64,000 nt of DNA from Panax quinquefolius. Lineage: Eukaryota > Streptophyta > Magnoliopsida > Apiales > Araliaceae. Below, piece by piece: positions 48,444 through 60,290 of this stretch. The stretch spans positions 148,790,166 through 148,854,165 of the forward strand of contig CM035152.1 in assembly GCA_020205615.1 (NCBI GenBank). Reading direction: 5' to 3'. The notes below the pieces were generated by a model. It was given only the letters and a program-made list of their open reading frames with translations. It was not told the origin of the DNA and did no database searches. How positions within the stretch are numbered: the first letter of the stretch is position 1; each line of letters begins with the position of its first letter. Position numbers and translations under genes: made by a program.

Positions 48444-50830
48444 TGTGAGACCCCAGATTTTATCAATAAAGATTTAAATTTTGTTGAAATAATTTTTAAT
48501 ATTATGGTGTGAATTTGAGATAATATTATAGTTGTGGGTAGTATTTATAAATTTTGCAAAGTATGCAAGTGGTTATATTATATTCGATTGGTCGGGGAAT
48601 ATTCGGTTTAGCGAGGAATATTCGTACAACTACTCAATCATTGGTGGACCCTAATAATGTAATTATTCATTCGGATCGAGAAAACTTGAAAAAATATTTT
48701 ATTGAAATAACGGCGGAAGTTTTACTGGTTGATCTTGTTGAACTACTCGGTAGTAAAAGTACAAGAATGTCGTGTGGTTGCGTAAGAAAGCACACGGTAT
48801 TGATTATCGATGCCGATGTGAAGAAGTCACCGGTTTGATTCCATTATCATTCGATTAATAATATGAATTATTATAGCGATAATGACGTTTTGTTTTATTC
48901 AGATTATTAACGTAATAAAAATGAAACATCTTTTTATATAAAATGTAATACTTTATTAAAGTTATTCTATAAATAGAATATATTATATTTTATTATGCAT
49001 AGTGTTGTATAGTGTGTTTTGCATAGTAGTGTTGATATAGTGTTTGCATAGTAAAATATTTTTATATAAATGGAATATATGATATTTTATTTAAAAGATT
49101 TTGCTTTAAATATGGACCGTCCGATTAAAGTAAATCAACTGACTGATTCATGGATTAATTACTATGCATTCTATTTTCCTATAAATGAAGCTCATTCCTT
49201 CATTATTTTCATTATTTTAGAGAGAGAAATTTCTTATAGAGAAAATTATAGAGAGAAAGAAGAAGAACTTACTTCACTACTTTATATCCATTCAGTGGAT
49301 ATTATTTGTCATTCGTAAGGGGAATATTCTTTCTTATTCATGAAGAGAACTTCGTTATTCCATTATTATTACATTGAATAACTCGTAAAAGTGGCATACC
49401 CTATACATAACCCAGATACGCCAGATACCCTATACTTGATGAAATTCTTATATTATTCCATTCTTATTTATTCATTGGAATAACTTTTGTATCTGTGAAT
49501 CCCCTATACTTGGTGATCTTCTTACGTTATTCCATTCTTTATTATTCATTTGGAATATCCTCGCATCGTGTGTTTTACACCGGACCGGTTCCATTGTTTA
49601 TTATTCGCATTTATTATTCTTTGGAATATCTGCTGCATGTGTTTTACAGGATTCGGTTCCATTGTTTATTATTCAAGATTTATTATTTCGTTGGATCATC
49701 CTGCCGGTGTGAATTTCACGACTGGTTCCGTTATTATTATTACATTGAATAACACGTCATACATCAAATACCGCACGCACGGTGATTTCTTTTGTTATTC
49801 CATTCTTTATTATACCCAGTTAAGTTAAAACTTTGACTTCTATACTCCATGAAATTAGTAGAATATCCTCGATATTTGCGTTTCATCCAAAGATCCTTTC
49901 ATAGAAATATTCTTCTCAAAGATTCTTGAATTTTACTCTACAAAGCATAAGAATGTTGTCGACAGATTTGGATGTTATTGGTTCCTAGATAAATTAATTC
50001 TTGAACTTGTTTTATTGAATTATTATGACATTGTCATCATCCTCATGTTATATTATGTTATCTTTGGCTTACGTGCATAGATGAACTTAGTATGATTATG
50101 ACCGTGGATCATTCAGTATAATCATGGCTTGATATAAATGATGTGACAAAAGTCCTCGATGCTTTCTGTAATGCAAATGATGGATAGTTTTGGTATGATT
50201 ATGACCCGGGGTGATTCGGTATAGTTATGACCATTGATAATTTGATGAAAATCCTTGACCGTGGTACGAGGATGATTAGATATTGTGGTTTATTCATTAA
50301 AGTTTGAGTCTCAAATTTATAACAAAGTGATGAAAAACCTTTTAAATCCTAAAAGATAATAGATTTTATTTTCTACTTGACTCTTTTAATGGATTGCTTA
50401 TTCCAGCTAGATTAAACTTGTTATCTATTGTATTTTATCGGCTTGACATCTGTTGAAGGCTAACGATAATTTATTCTCGCATTATCTTAGTCATAATATT
50501 TCTTCATCGGGCTAGTTGAGCTCACCCTTTCTTTCTTTGTTCTCTTGTGAAATGAGAATATATTTGGGACGAGTCTGAGCGGAGTGATGGTCCGTAAGAT
50601 AGCATTAGTAGTCCTCACTATTCGTGAAATAGTGTGATAATAGTCAGTAATGAGGACTCCTTGAGTATGGATATTGTTTAAATGACAATATTCCTATTAG
50701 AACTCTCGGTTTATGTATTGTCGTATGTTACACTACGGATGTATAATTAAGTTTGTATTTGAATTTATGTACCGTACGTAAGTGGCGACCCAAGATGGGT
50801 GACGTATATACCTAATTTTGGGGCGCCACA
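48444..50830 (+). repeat. 5' LTR of the complete element
   Basis: It runs from TGTGAGACCCCAGATTTTATC to GGGCGCCACA. A TATA-like CTATAAATGA lies at 49179-49188. A hairpin array of 'ttccattctttattattc' units spans about 49365-49810, and another group with 'tatgattatgaccg' arms spans about 50060-50230. It differs from the 3' LTR mainly by small insertions and deletions. Confidence 0.93.
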
Positions 50831-53800
50831 GTTGGTATCGAGCTTAGGGATATGATCCTGGTGAGATGTGAGATAAGAACTAGGAGGGAGAGGCGGGGAA
50901 TTCCTTCGCTAAGTATGACCTACCTAAATTTATTTGGTATTTAATTGGTCGATCGGAGTATAGGGATAATATGTGATATGTTAATTAACCCTTGTTTTGC
51001 AGCGGTGTTTGAGAATGACATCCGAAAATCTTTGAGATAAGCAATGAAGCACATGAGAGTGTTGATTCAAATTTCAAACAAAAGGTAACGACCAACAATA
51101 CGATAATAATCATCTTTGGTGGCGGCAACCATTATCGTAACAATGATAACCATCGTGGGGAAATTATCATGTTAAAAATGGTAACCACTTGATTGGTAAT
51201 CACGGCAAAGATAATAAGTAGAAATTGCAAGAAGAGAAGGTCATTTAGCTCAATTTTGTTGTGCACCAAAGTCAAGTCTAGTTGGGACGGTGGCACCAAA
51301 GGTGGATATGGACAAAACAAAGTCGTTGGTTTTAAGAAGTGCATTTTTCATGACTTCTCAAAAGTAAGTAAACCGAACGGTTTAGCGGGTTAGTTAATTA
51401 TAAATCATGAAGTCTATACCTTATAAGATATCTGGGTTCTACCCATTATTTTATCTCTCTTGCTTGCGTTCAACGTTTAAATTTGACTCAGGAGAAGTTA
51501 GACTTTGACTTATTGGTTGAAACTTCGTTAGTAGGAGCCTTCATTATCGCTTACTATTTTTAAATCTTGTTTGATTCAAATAAACATTTTCACGTTACTG
51601 TCGATCTTATCTTTTGAAAATATTTGCCTTTGATGTGATTTTAGGAATCAATTGGTTAACTACTCATCATGCTTTTCGTAAGGTTGTTAGCTTTTTATAT
51701 TCATAACCAACTTGTTGTGCGAATTCAAGTAACCAAACTACTAAAGTCAATTATTGTCATATCAAGCCATAAGTAAAGAGCCCCGAACCTTTCGTTGTTG
51801 ACTTTTTGTGTGGAATGCTTAGAAGCCGGACTTTCTCTCAGAGGCGACATCGTGAATGAAGATGGTAAGGTTATAGGTATCATTGTGAGGTTATCTAGGT
51901 TAAGGGATAGTGGTTACAGTTGGTATCAATGTGACGTATTATCCAAGTCTTGGATGAGAGTCACAGATTTTTTGAATGATATTTCTATTATTAATAAATT
52001 TCTGGCGTATTCTTGAAGACTTCTTAGCCTACTTAGAGCGTGAAATCGAATTTTTGTATTGACCCCAAAGACAAAACCCATTTCTTAAACCCTCAAATAT
52101 TTCTTCAACTAAAATGAACAGATTTACTGGTTTATGATGAAAGTCATAATAAAAGCATTGGACTAATGAAAATCATGGGTATTCGTGGTATTAGTAAGTG
52201 TTATGATGAGTTATGTTGGTTAGTATGTGAAAACATGAAAGTTTCTTAGAAATCACAAAGAGTTGAAAATCAGATTTTGGTGAAAAACGTAACAAGAAAT
52301 TCAATTGACCAAATCTCTTATTATATTTTGAATTTTTGAGTGTGGTCAAGTCCTAGAGTTAGATCTATGAGTTACCTAACTAATCCAAGTAGAATTACTA
52401 GAAAAGGTATTATAGATTTTTGTGTGGACTGATTTTAGCAAAGGAGTGCAAAGTGCAAAAAAAAAGAAAAAGCTGCCGCCATGATTTTAGAGGGGCTGTT
52501 TCGCCACTTAAATTATGAGAAAAATTCTGGCCTTATGGGACATGAAGGTATATGGTATAAAGTACCTCCTGTCCAAAAATGAGCTCATTCTAACTTAAAA
52601 TGAGCAAGTTATGACTATTTCAATATTTAGGTTTTTCCGATTTAAAAACGCTATAATAGGAGTTCTATAACTCTGATGACCATGAAATTTAAAATGGAAG
52701 CTCACATTAACATGTGTAAGGTCCTGCCAAGGTTTGGGAATTTTGGAGTTAAACTTGAGGTAGCTAATTTCTTGAGGAATTAATTAGAAATTAATTTTTG
52801 AAAAATAGTAAATGAATTTTAAAATTCGAGAAAAATATATTTTCATTATGGGACTATATTATGCTAAATCCCAGAAAAGAAATATTTTTGGGACTGATTT
52901 AGTATTTTCATGAAAATAGTTTAGTTACTGAACATATGAGTTAAATATGTTATGTGAAAAACAAAGTTGAAAATAGGATTTTATGCTAGAGAAACCTATA
53001 TAGAGTATATGCATATTTTTTTTGAGGATTTGATAATTGGTGATGATATCTTATGAGTATGGCATTTTGAATGATTAAATGCATTATATGGTAAAGCGTA
53101 AACAATTGAGATAAATTGTTTATAAATTTAAGAAGTGATTAAAATATTGTTATAATATTAATGATATTAGATTATGAGATTATTAAGTGATTGATAACAT
53201 GGGGATATTCTTGAATCTGGATAAATTATAAATGTTTAATATTTATCCTTTATCTCATTTGATTGATTCTTTATATCATTATCCTCATGCTTATATTATG
53301 TTGAAAGTCATCCGTGGCTTTGTAGTGCGTAGATGGACTTGGTATGTATGATTATGACCAGGTGGATTGTTAAGTATAATCATAACCGTAATTGAAAACA
53401 CGATTATCTTCGTCAGTAGTGTATGGATAATTTGTGGTCGTGATACTAATGAATATACGATTATCTTTGGCGTAGTAGTCATGGATAATTTGTGGTCGTG
53501 ATCTTAATGAATACATGATTATCTTTGGCAGTAGTAGTGTATGGATAATTTGTGGTCGTGATACTAATGAATACACGATTATCTTCGGTAGTAGTGCATG
53601 GATAATTTGTGGTCGTGATACTTAATGAATACACGATTATCTTTGGTAGTAGTGCATGGATAATTCGTGGTCGTGATCTTAATGAATATCCTTGGCCCGT
53701 AGTGCGTGGATGATTCGATGATATGGATTAATTATCGGTGAGTCTCAAAGAATGAAATATTAATTCATGGATGTGGTAAAAGTCATCTTTGGTAGTAGTG

Positions 53801-54125
53801 CATTGATAGACTTGGTATGATTATGACCAAGGATTATCTTAAGATAATCGTGGATCAGATTAAAAACACGAATATCCTTGGCCGTTGGTGCATAGATAAT
53901 TCGTGGTCGTGATACTATTAAGTCGCTGCGTCAAAGATTATTGATTTTGATTGTATATCTTTTGCTTTGTAGTGCAAAGATGAATTGTTAATGAATATCT
54001 TTGGCCGGATTGCAAAGATGAATTTAATGTTTTCAACGATAAAGGTATTCAAGGTATCCTCACCTCTTTATCATACCAGTATCGCACCCTAATTTCGAGG
54101 GGCGAAATTCCATAAGGAGGGAGAT
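50831..54125 (+). pseudogene. internal region: decayed gag/protease, unassigned middle, LTR-like hairpin array
   Basis: TGGTATCGAGC (50833-50843) is a primer-binding site. At 51018 the gag start MTSENL is recognisable. Zinc-knuckle and protease remnants follow in several frames to about 51780, matching 32500-33290 with many stops. At 51785-51960 an unrelated insert precedes FLNDISIINKF. A truncated ELLGLP...EREIEF equivalent lies near 52020-52090. The stretch 52100-53190 matches nothing I recognise. From 53195 to 54028 the sequence is LTR-like leader with hairpin units and a 58-bp tandem array, and 54029-54125 matches the end of the gypsy internal region plus polypurine tract. No RT, RNase H or integrase is present. 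Confidence 0.75.
53397..53690 (+). repeat. tandem array, five units of about 58 bp
   Basis: Each unit contains 'cacgattatcttt', a variable 'ggtagtagtg' centre, 'catggataatttgtggtcg' and 'tgatactaatgaat'. Within a unit GATTATC and GGATAATT face each other as inverted repeats. The unit is a variant of the hairpin found singly in the LTRs. Confidence 0.9.
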
Positions 54126-56562
54126 TGTGAGACCCCAGATTTTATCAATAAAGATTTAAATTTTGTCGAAATAATTTTTAATATTATGGTGTGAATTTGA
54201 GATAATATTATAGTTGTGGGTAGTATTTATAAATTTTGCAAAGTATGCAAGTGGTTATATTATATTCGATTGGTGGAAATATTCGGTTTAGCGCAGGAAT
54301 ATTCGTACATAACTACTCAATCATTGGTGGACCCCATAATGTAATTATTGTCGGATTGAGAAAACGACAAAAATATTTTATTGAAATAACGGCGGAAGTT
54401 TTACCTTGTTAATCTTGTTGAACTACTTTCGGTAGTAAAAATGCGAATGTCGTGTGGTTGCATAGTAGAAGACACGGTATTGATTATTGATGCTTATGTG
54501 AGAAGTCACTCGGTTTGATTCCATTATTATCGATTAATAATATGAATTATTATAGCGATAATGACGTTTTGTTTTATTCAGTATTATTAACGTAATAAAG
54601 CGAAACATCTTTTATATAAAAATGAATACTTTATTAAAGTTATTACATAAATAGAATATATTATATTTTATTATGCATAATGTTGTATAGTGTTTTGCAT
54701 AGTGTTGCATAGTGTTTGCATAGTAAAATGTTTTTATATAAATAGAATATATGATATTTTATTTAAAAGATTTTGCTTTAAATATGGACCGTCGATTAAA
54801 GTAAATCAATCTGGACTGCTCATGGATTAATTACTATGCATTCTATTTTCCTATAAATAAGCTCATTCCTTCATTATTTTCTTATTTAATTCTTTGAAAC
54901 TCTAGAGAGAGAAATTATAGAGAGTTTACAGAGAGAAAATCTATAGAGAGAAAGAAGAAGAGTATTCGGTACTTCACTACTTTGATATCCAAAGTGTCTT
55001 TTTTTACGGTAAGGGATATTATTTGTTGTACGTAAAGGGTGTTATTCTTTCTTATTCATGAAGAGAACTTACATTATTCCATTCATTATTATTACGTTGG
55101 AATAACTTTTGTAAAAGTGGCATACCCTATACATAACCTTGTATACATGCAGATACCCTATACTTGGTGAAATTCTTATATTATTCCATTCTTATTTATT
55201 ACATTGGAATAACTTTGTATACGGAATCCCCTATACTTGGTGATCTTCTTTCGTTATTCCATTCTTTATTATTCATTTGGAATATCCATGCTCGTGTGTT
55301 TTACACAGGACTGGTTCCATTGTTTATTATTCGCATTTATTATTACGTTGGATATATCACATACGTGTGTTTTAATTGGGATTGGTTCCATTGTTTATTA
55401 TTCAGTATTTATTATTACGTTGGATCATCCCGCTTGTGTGAATTTCACACGATTCGGTTAGATTATTATTATTCATTGGAATAACTTTTGTCATGTCGGT
55501 AATCTTGCATGCATGGTGATTTCTTTTGTTATTCCATTCTTTATTATACCCGGTTGGTTAAAACTTTGACTTCTATACTCCATGAAATTAGTAGAATATC
55601 CTTGATATTTGCGTTTCATCCAAAGATCCTTTCATAGAAATATTCTTCTCAAAAGATTCTTGAATTTTACTCTACAAAGCAAAGAATATTGTGACAGTTT
55701 GGATGTTATTGGTTCTAGATAAATTAATTCTTGAACTTGTTTTATTGAATTATTATGACATTGTCATCATCCTCATGTTATATTATGTTATCTTTGGCTT
55801 ACGTGCATAGATGAACTTAGTATGATTATGACCGAGGATCATTCGGTATAATCATGGCTTGATATAAATGATGTGACAAAAGTCCTCGGTGGCTGTAATG
55901 CAAAATGATGGATAGTTTTGGTATGATTATGACCGGGGTGATTCGGTATAGTCGTGACCATTGATAATTTGATGAAAATCCTTGGCCATCGTGGTATGCG
56001 TGGATGATTAGATATTGTGGTTTATTCATTAAAAGTCGAGTCTAAACTATAATAATGATGATGAAAAACCTTTTAAATCCTAAAAGATAGTAGATTTTAT
56101 TTTCTACTTGACTCTTTTAATGGATTGCTTATTAAAACTTGATTAAACTTGTTGTCTATTGTATTTTATCGGTTTGACATTTGTTGAAGGCTAACGATAA
56201 TTTATTTCGCATTATCTTAGTCATAATATTTCTTCTTGGGCTAGTTGAGCTCACCCTTTCTTTCACCGTTTTCTTCTCTTGAAATGAGAATATATTTGGG
56301 ACGAGTCTGGGGAGCGGAGTGATGGTCCGGAAGATAGCATTAGTAGTCCTCACTATTCTGTGAAATAGTGTGATAATAGTTGTAATGAGGACTCCTTGAG
56401 TATGGATATTGTTTAAATGACAATATTCCTATTAGAACTCTCAGTTTATGTATTGTCGTATGTTACACGACAGATGTATAATTAAGTTTGTATTTGAATT
56501 TATGTACCATGTAAGTGGCGACCCAAGATGGGTGACGTATACCTAATTTTGGGGACGTCACA
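54126..56562 (+). repeat. 3' LTR of the complete element
   Basis: It starts TGTGAGACCCCAGATTTTATC after GGAGGGAGAT and ends GGGGACGTCACA. TATA CTATAAATAA lies at 54851-54860, and the donor-like ACGGTAAGG has GT at 55009-55010. The 'ttattccattctttattattc' array spans 55070-55560, and 'tatgattatgaccg / cggtataatcat' hairpins lie at 55821-55960. Confidence 0.93.
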
Positions 56563-56567
56563 GCTTG

Positions 56568-57209
56568 TGTGTCAAGTGTAAAAACCTGATCTGGAAGAAA
56601 GCCGACGAGATTAAATTCAACTTATTTTCCCGTGGGTTTGTGGATGGTTACTTCGTATGGATTCATCACGGAAAATCAACTGAGTTGAGAGAAATGATCG
56701 ACAGTACTATATACCAACCAATTCAATGGGATTCATATGCCGATAACTATATTTTTGTGGAGATTTTGGTTGATGTTTATTGCCCTACCAATATTGATTG
56801 GGCTGAAAATGAGCATTTGTCAAGTAGTGCTCAACAAGTGCCAAATGATACAGCTACTGCCTTTTAGACTGCTATCTGAATCGGGGTAATGTTGTATCCT
56901 ATAAATGATAAACACACCAGGCTATATGCAGTGACTAAGCTCTTAAATTTCAAGAATGAACACGACATTAGTGAGAGGGGTTTCAATGATTTGCTTGCTC
57001 TTATCAACGAGTTCTTACCCAATGATCATAATCTGCCCGCGAATTATTACAACATGAATGTCTACGTAGTCATTGAGGATGATAACAATGATGAAACTGA
57101 TATCAAAATTAATGATGAGGAAGATACAGAATCCAAGAATGATATCGATGTGGAATCTGACGGGTTTAATGACGTACGTAATCTAAAGTTATTTCAAATT
57201 AGTAAATAA
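56568..57209 (+). pseudogene. CACTA transposase, rest of N-terminal domain fused to acidic tail
   Basis: It continues from 48443: VKCKNLIWKKADEIKFNLFS, RGFVDGYFVWIHHGKS completes the transposase-associated domain. TLYPIND-like MLYPINDKHTRLYAVTKLLN, FKNEHDISERGFNDLLALIN, EFLPNDHNLPANYYNM matches 26700-26560 of the other copy. At about 57055 it passes directly into an acidic region (EDDNNDETDI...NDEEDTESKNDIDVESDGFND) that corresponds to the far C-terminal tail (23692-23950) of the other copy. All catalytic sequence between is missing, about 2.6 kb by comparison. Stops lie near 56865 and 56880. The product could bind DNA or partners at most; it cannot be a transposase. Confidence 0.88.
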
Positions 57210-57295
57210 TGCAAGAGTAATATACATATTAATATATTTAAATAATTTAAATTCAAATTCATATGCATTATTTTGCTTATTCCAGTAACATATTT

Positions 57296-58140
57296 ATGGT
57301 TAGACATAGCGGTGGAAGTCGTCGCGGTGGTAGGCGATCCGAATCTAGAAACGCTAGCCATGATGGAGGCTCGTCTTCAGGAGATAATAAGTTGTCTGAC
57401 ATAGGATTTAAATATGTCTCAACCTGTATTAGTTTGTGTTTATTGACTAGGTTTTTTTAATAAATACTGAGATATGCTCATTCGATTTACACCAGGGGAC
57501 TAACCTCAGTATCTTTGGTTCACGCGTTGACTCCACTTATAGTCTCGATGGATGTCGATGCGGACGAAGAAGTGTTAATCCATCGTTGTAGTAACACTTT
57601 TAAATTATATAATTTATTGCATGACAGAATTAACGTAACACATATTGATATAATTTTACTATAGTATACCAGTCCCGGTCGCTAAACATACCTTACACGC
57701 GATCTGCCTAACGCACCTCCCGACCGGGTACATGCGCTTTAGCCAGTACACACGGTATGATGCCTCCTTTATGCATACTGTGTTACGTGTCACGTAAGTT
57801 AATAAGTTTATATTAGTCGGTTATATATTATAGTACATAGTTGAGTGGCGAGATGCTTTGGATGGTGGTTACCTTCCTAGAGCAGGCTTTTCGTCAGGCC
57901 CCGCCTATTCAGGTATTTTGTATGTTATTTTATTTTCATTTAACAGTCTCTCTTTAATTCTCAGATATATACGAACTAATGATTTTTATTTTTAATTCTA
58001 TCAATAGGGTGGCGATGGCGATGGCAACAACGACCTGAGGGATGATGACGCTGAATTTCATACACTAGAGCAGTATCGTTTATTCATTAAATTGTATATC
58101 ATTTGTACATATTGTAGTCTAGTTGATTCTGTACAAGTTT
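57296..58140 (+). pseudogene. CACTA second ORF, probably with introns
   Basis: ATG at 57296 gives MVRHSGGSRRGGRRSESRNA, a basic Gly/Ser/Arg-rich start like that of MARTPHGDSGG in the other element (23461). Later exon-like pieces are GTNLSIFGSRVDSTYSLDG (about 57490), HTLHAICLTHLPTGYMRFSQ (about 57685), WRDALDGGYLPRAGFSSGPA (about 57850) and GGDGDGNNDLRDDDAEFHTLEQYR (about 58010). Frames change between pieces and exact splice sites were not set. The core domain of the TNP1/Ptta type is not clearly visible, so parts may be missing. Confidence 0.55.
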
Positions 58141-58369
58141 TGTAAATCACATTGTATATAACTTATGAATCATTAGCTTATATTTATAATTGTTGATGAG
58201 TTAGTAGATCATTTGTAATTGTTACCTTATATATGCAATTTTTAGCTTAGTTATGTTGTTGATGATTGAATAATACATCTTTTTAGGGTTATGTTGAATG
58301 TGAAATATATTATTGTCTGTATGTGTTAGGATAAAGCAGGTTACAAGTACAACAACGAGTTTTAAACCT

Positions 58370-58858
58370 GAAAAATTGCAATTTAAAAAAATAAATTAAA
58401 AAATATGATTATTCTCGACAGAATAAGGTATTTTCGACGAATATTCCGTCGAATTTAATGTTTTAATAGTTTTAAAAAATCATATTGTCTATCGAAAAAA
58501 TATTAGTTTTGAGGGAATTTCGGTCAAAATTAGTGTTTAAATAGTTTTTTTTAAAAAATGTAATTTCCATCGGAAATGTCGTATTTTCGTCAAAACTAAG
58601 CTTCGCTTATATTCGACGATTTAATTTCTTCGTAAATTTTTCGTCGCAGTTATCTAATATCCGACGAATTTTTAGTCGGATTTAATTTAATTGAAGATAT
58701 GTGTTTTTCGACGAAACTTTCGAAGAACCTTATCTCCTTCGTGTATATATATGACTGAATTTCCAACGGAATATTCCCTCGAAAATAAGCTAAGTCCGAC
58801 GGAATATGCTTATTTTTGACAGAATATTATGTCAAAATTAAGACTTTTTCTTGTAATG
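58370..58858 (+). repeat. CACTA subterminal repeats and right terminal inverted repeat
   Basis: Short units TTCGACGAA, CCGTCGAA, CCGACGGAAT and CGACAGAAT recur in both directions between 58405 and 58830. They are the likely binding sites of the second-ORF protein. The tip TTTTTCTTGTAATG ends at 58858. Confidence 0.75.
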
Positions 58859-59346
58859 ATACTAATACATATAAGTAATGTTAGGAATTTTAATTTTTTT
58901 GTTTTAAATTTGTCTCAAATTTTGTGACTTTGTATAAGAAAATAAATACTTTATGACATATATATAATAAATATAAAAAATTAAAAATTTTAACATTACA
59001 CAATAGATATGATTGGAATTTGAGACTTAGGGGGTGTGATAAAAATAGAATGAATCTGAATTTGAATATAATTGACATGTTTAAAATATCTGAATAACAG
59101 ATTCTTATTATTTACCCCTCTGAAAAAATTTAAAATTGTTGTGAATTTATTTATTATTACTTAATATAATATAATAGTTAATATTGTAAAAAAAATTATT
59201 TAGCCATAAAAATAGGACTTAGTCATTCAGCCCAAATCGTTTGAGCCATTCAAACGATTTTTTTTTCCGAAACAAACTCACTACATGACTGAATCGATCA
59301 GCCATTTAGTACTAATCAAATATCCCCTTACCATTCCCAAAGGTTT
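58859..59346. other. intergenic, A+T-rich, possible old MITE
   Basis: No gene is seen. 'ttagggggtgtgataaaaat' (59027) and the reverse complement of 'actaatcaaatatcccctta' (59312) loosely resemble ends of small hAT-like elements. 'aaatcgtttgagccattcaaacgatt' (59236-59261) is a local palindrome. Confidence 0.3.
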
Positions 59347-59354
59347 GAAATGAA

Positions 59355-60290
59355 TAGACCTGGCAAAGATGACCCAGGCCCGCGGGCCGGGAAGGCCCGC
59401 CCACTACGGGCTGGGCTATGGGCTACATTTTTTTAGCACACTAAAATCTGGGCCTTTTTGGCACTTTACGGCAAATGCCTACATTGACCTATTTTTTTTT
59501 TTTAATAAAATGTTGCTACTTGTGGGTTATGAGGCTTGAACACAATACTTGTAAGTAAATAAATAAGAGTTCAAACCAACTGAGCAACAACTGTTTATTT
59601 TTAATGCAATCTTCAATATAAAAATATATTTTTATACAAAAATATCATATGCTAATACGGTATTTAACTATTATAGTTGTAGTAAATAATAATTGTAGTT
59701 TGAAATTTCTTAATTGATGTGGCTGTTAATAAGTCCCATAAAACAAGCTAATTGATTAAATAATAAGATATTGGGTAATGCCTAAAATCATGTCATGCAA
59801 ATCTTCTAAAAATCAATTTAAATATTCAAAGTGCTAAAATCTTGGCATCTCCAAGTTCCAACCGTGTAAATTTTGGAAATTAATTAGATATCTCTTGGAA
59901 CAATATTTGTGGAGTCATGAATGTATTTTTAAAAGTTAAATAAATTATATTAATTTTAAAGTATAATTTTAAAAAATCAAATTTGATTATATACTTTGAA
60001 AGTAATTTATAATACTATTAAAATTTTAATTGATTGAGATATGTAGTTAATGTAGGTAATTAGAATTATTGTTTATTATAAATTATTTTATTATTTTTAA
60101 TATTTATTATTATTACTATTTTTTGTGTAGCAAGATTTTGTGTAAAAAAAAATAGAGAAAGAAGCTTGCAAGCCGGGTCGGCCCAACCCAGACCACGGAC
60201 CTCACTTTAGCAGTCCGCCAAAATCCGAGCCATTTTGATACGATCTGTCGTTGGCCCGACCCGACCCGTCCGGCCCGTTTGCCAACTCTA
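59355..60290. mobile_element. non-autonomous hAT element (936 bp) with perfect 8-bp target duplication
   Basis: GAAATGAA occurs at 59347-59354 and 60291-60298. The ends are TAGACCTGGCAAAGATG and, in reverse complement, TAGAGTTGGCAAACGGG. GC-rich subterminal blocks (CCCGCGGGCCGGG at 59380; CCCGACCCGACCCGTCCGGCCCG at 60253-60279, written here in overlapping parts) contrast with the A+T-rich middle. An 8-bp duplication and TAG-type ends are typical of hAT transposons. No transposase frame is present, so it would depend on another hAT element. Confidence 0.9.

Larger units (their letters stand above)
48444..56562 (+). mobile_element. complete LTR element (8119 bp) lacking usable gag-pol, GCTTG target duplication
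   Basis: GCTTG at 48439-48443 and 56563-56567 flanks two closely similar LTRs (48444-50830, 2387 bp; 54126-56562, 2437 bp), with a primer-binding site at 50833 and a polypurine tract before 54126. The first 100 bases of the two LTRs differ at only about one position, so insertion was recent compared with its neighbours. The inner part has no RT or integrase. It can only have moved with proteins supplied by another element. Confidence 0.93.
44798..58858 (+). mobile_element. second CACTA element, deleted internally and interrupted by two LTR insertions
   Basis: With the inserts removed, the order is leader (44798-44925 plus 47966-48299), transposase start (48300-48443 plus 56568-57209), second ORF (57296 to about 58140), CGACGG-type subterminal repeats and the end TTTTTCTTGTAATG at 58858. 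The last is the reverse complement of CATTACAAGAAAAA, one base from the usual CACTACAAGAAAAA. The inserts are the solo LTR 44926-47960 (duplication TTATG) and the LTR element 48444-56562 (duplication GCTTG). The left end of the element was not found; the foldback at 44105-44797 borders it. Confidence 0.8.
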
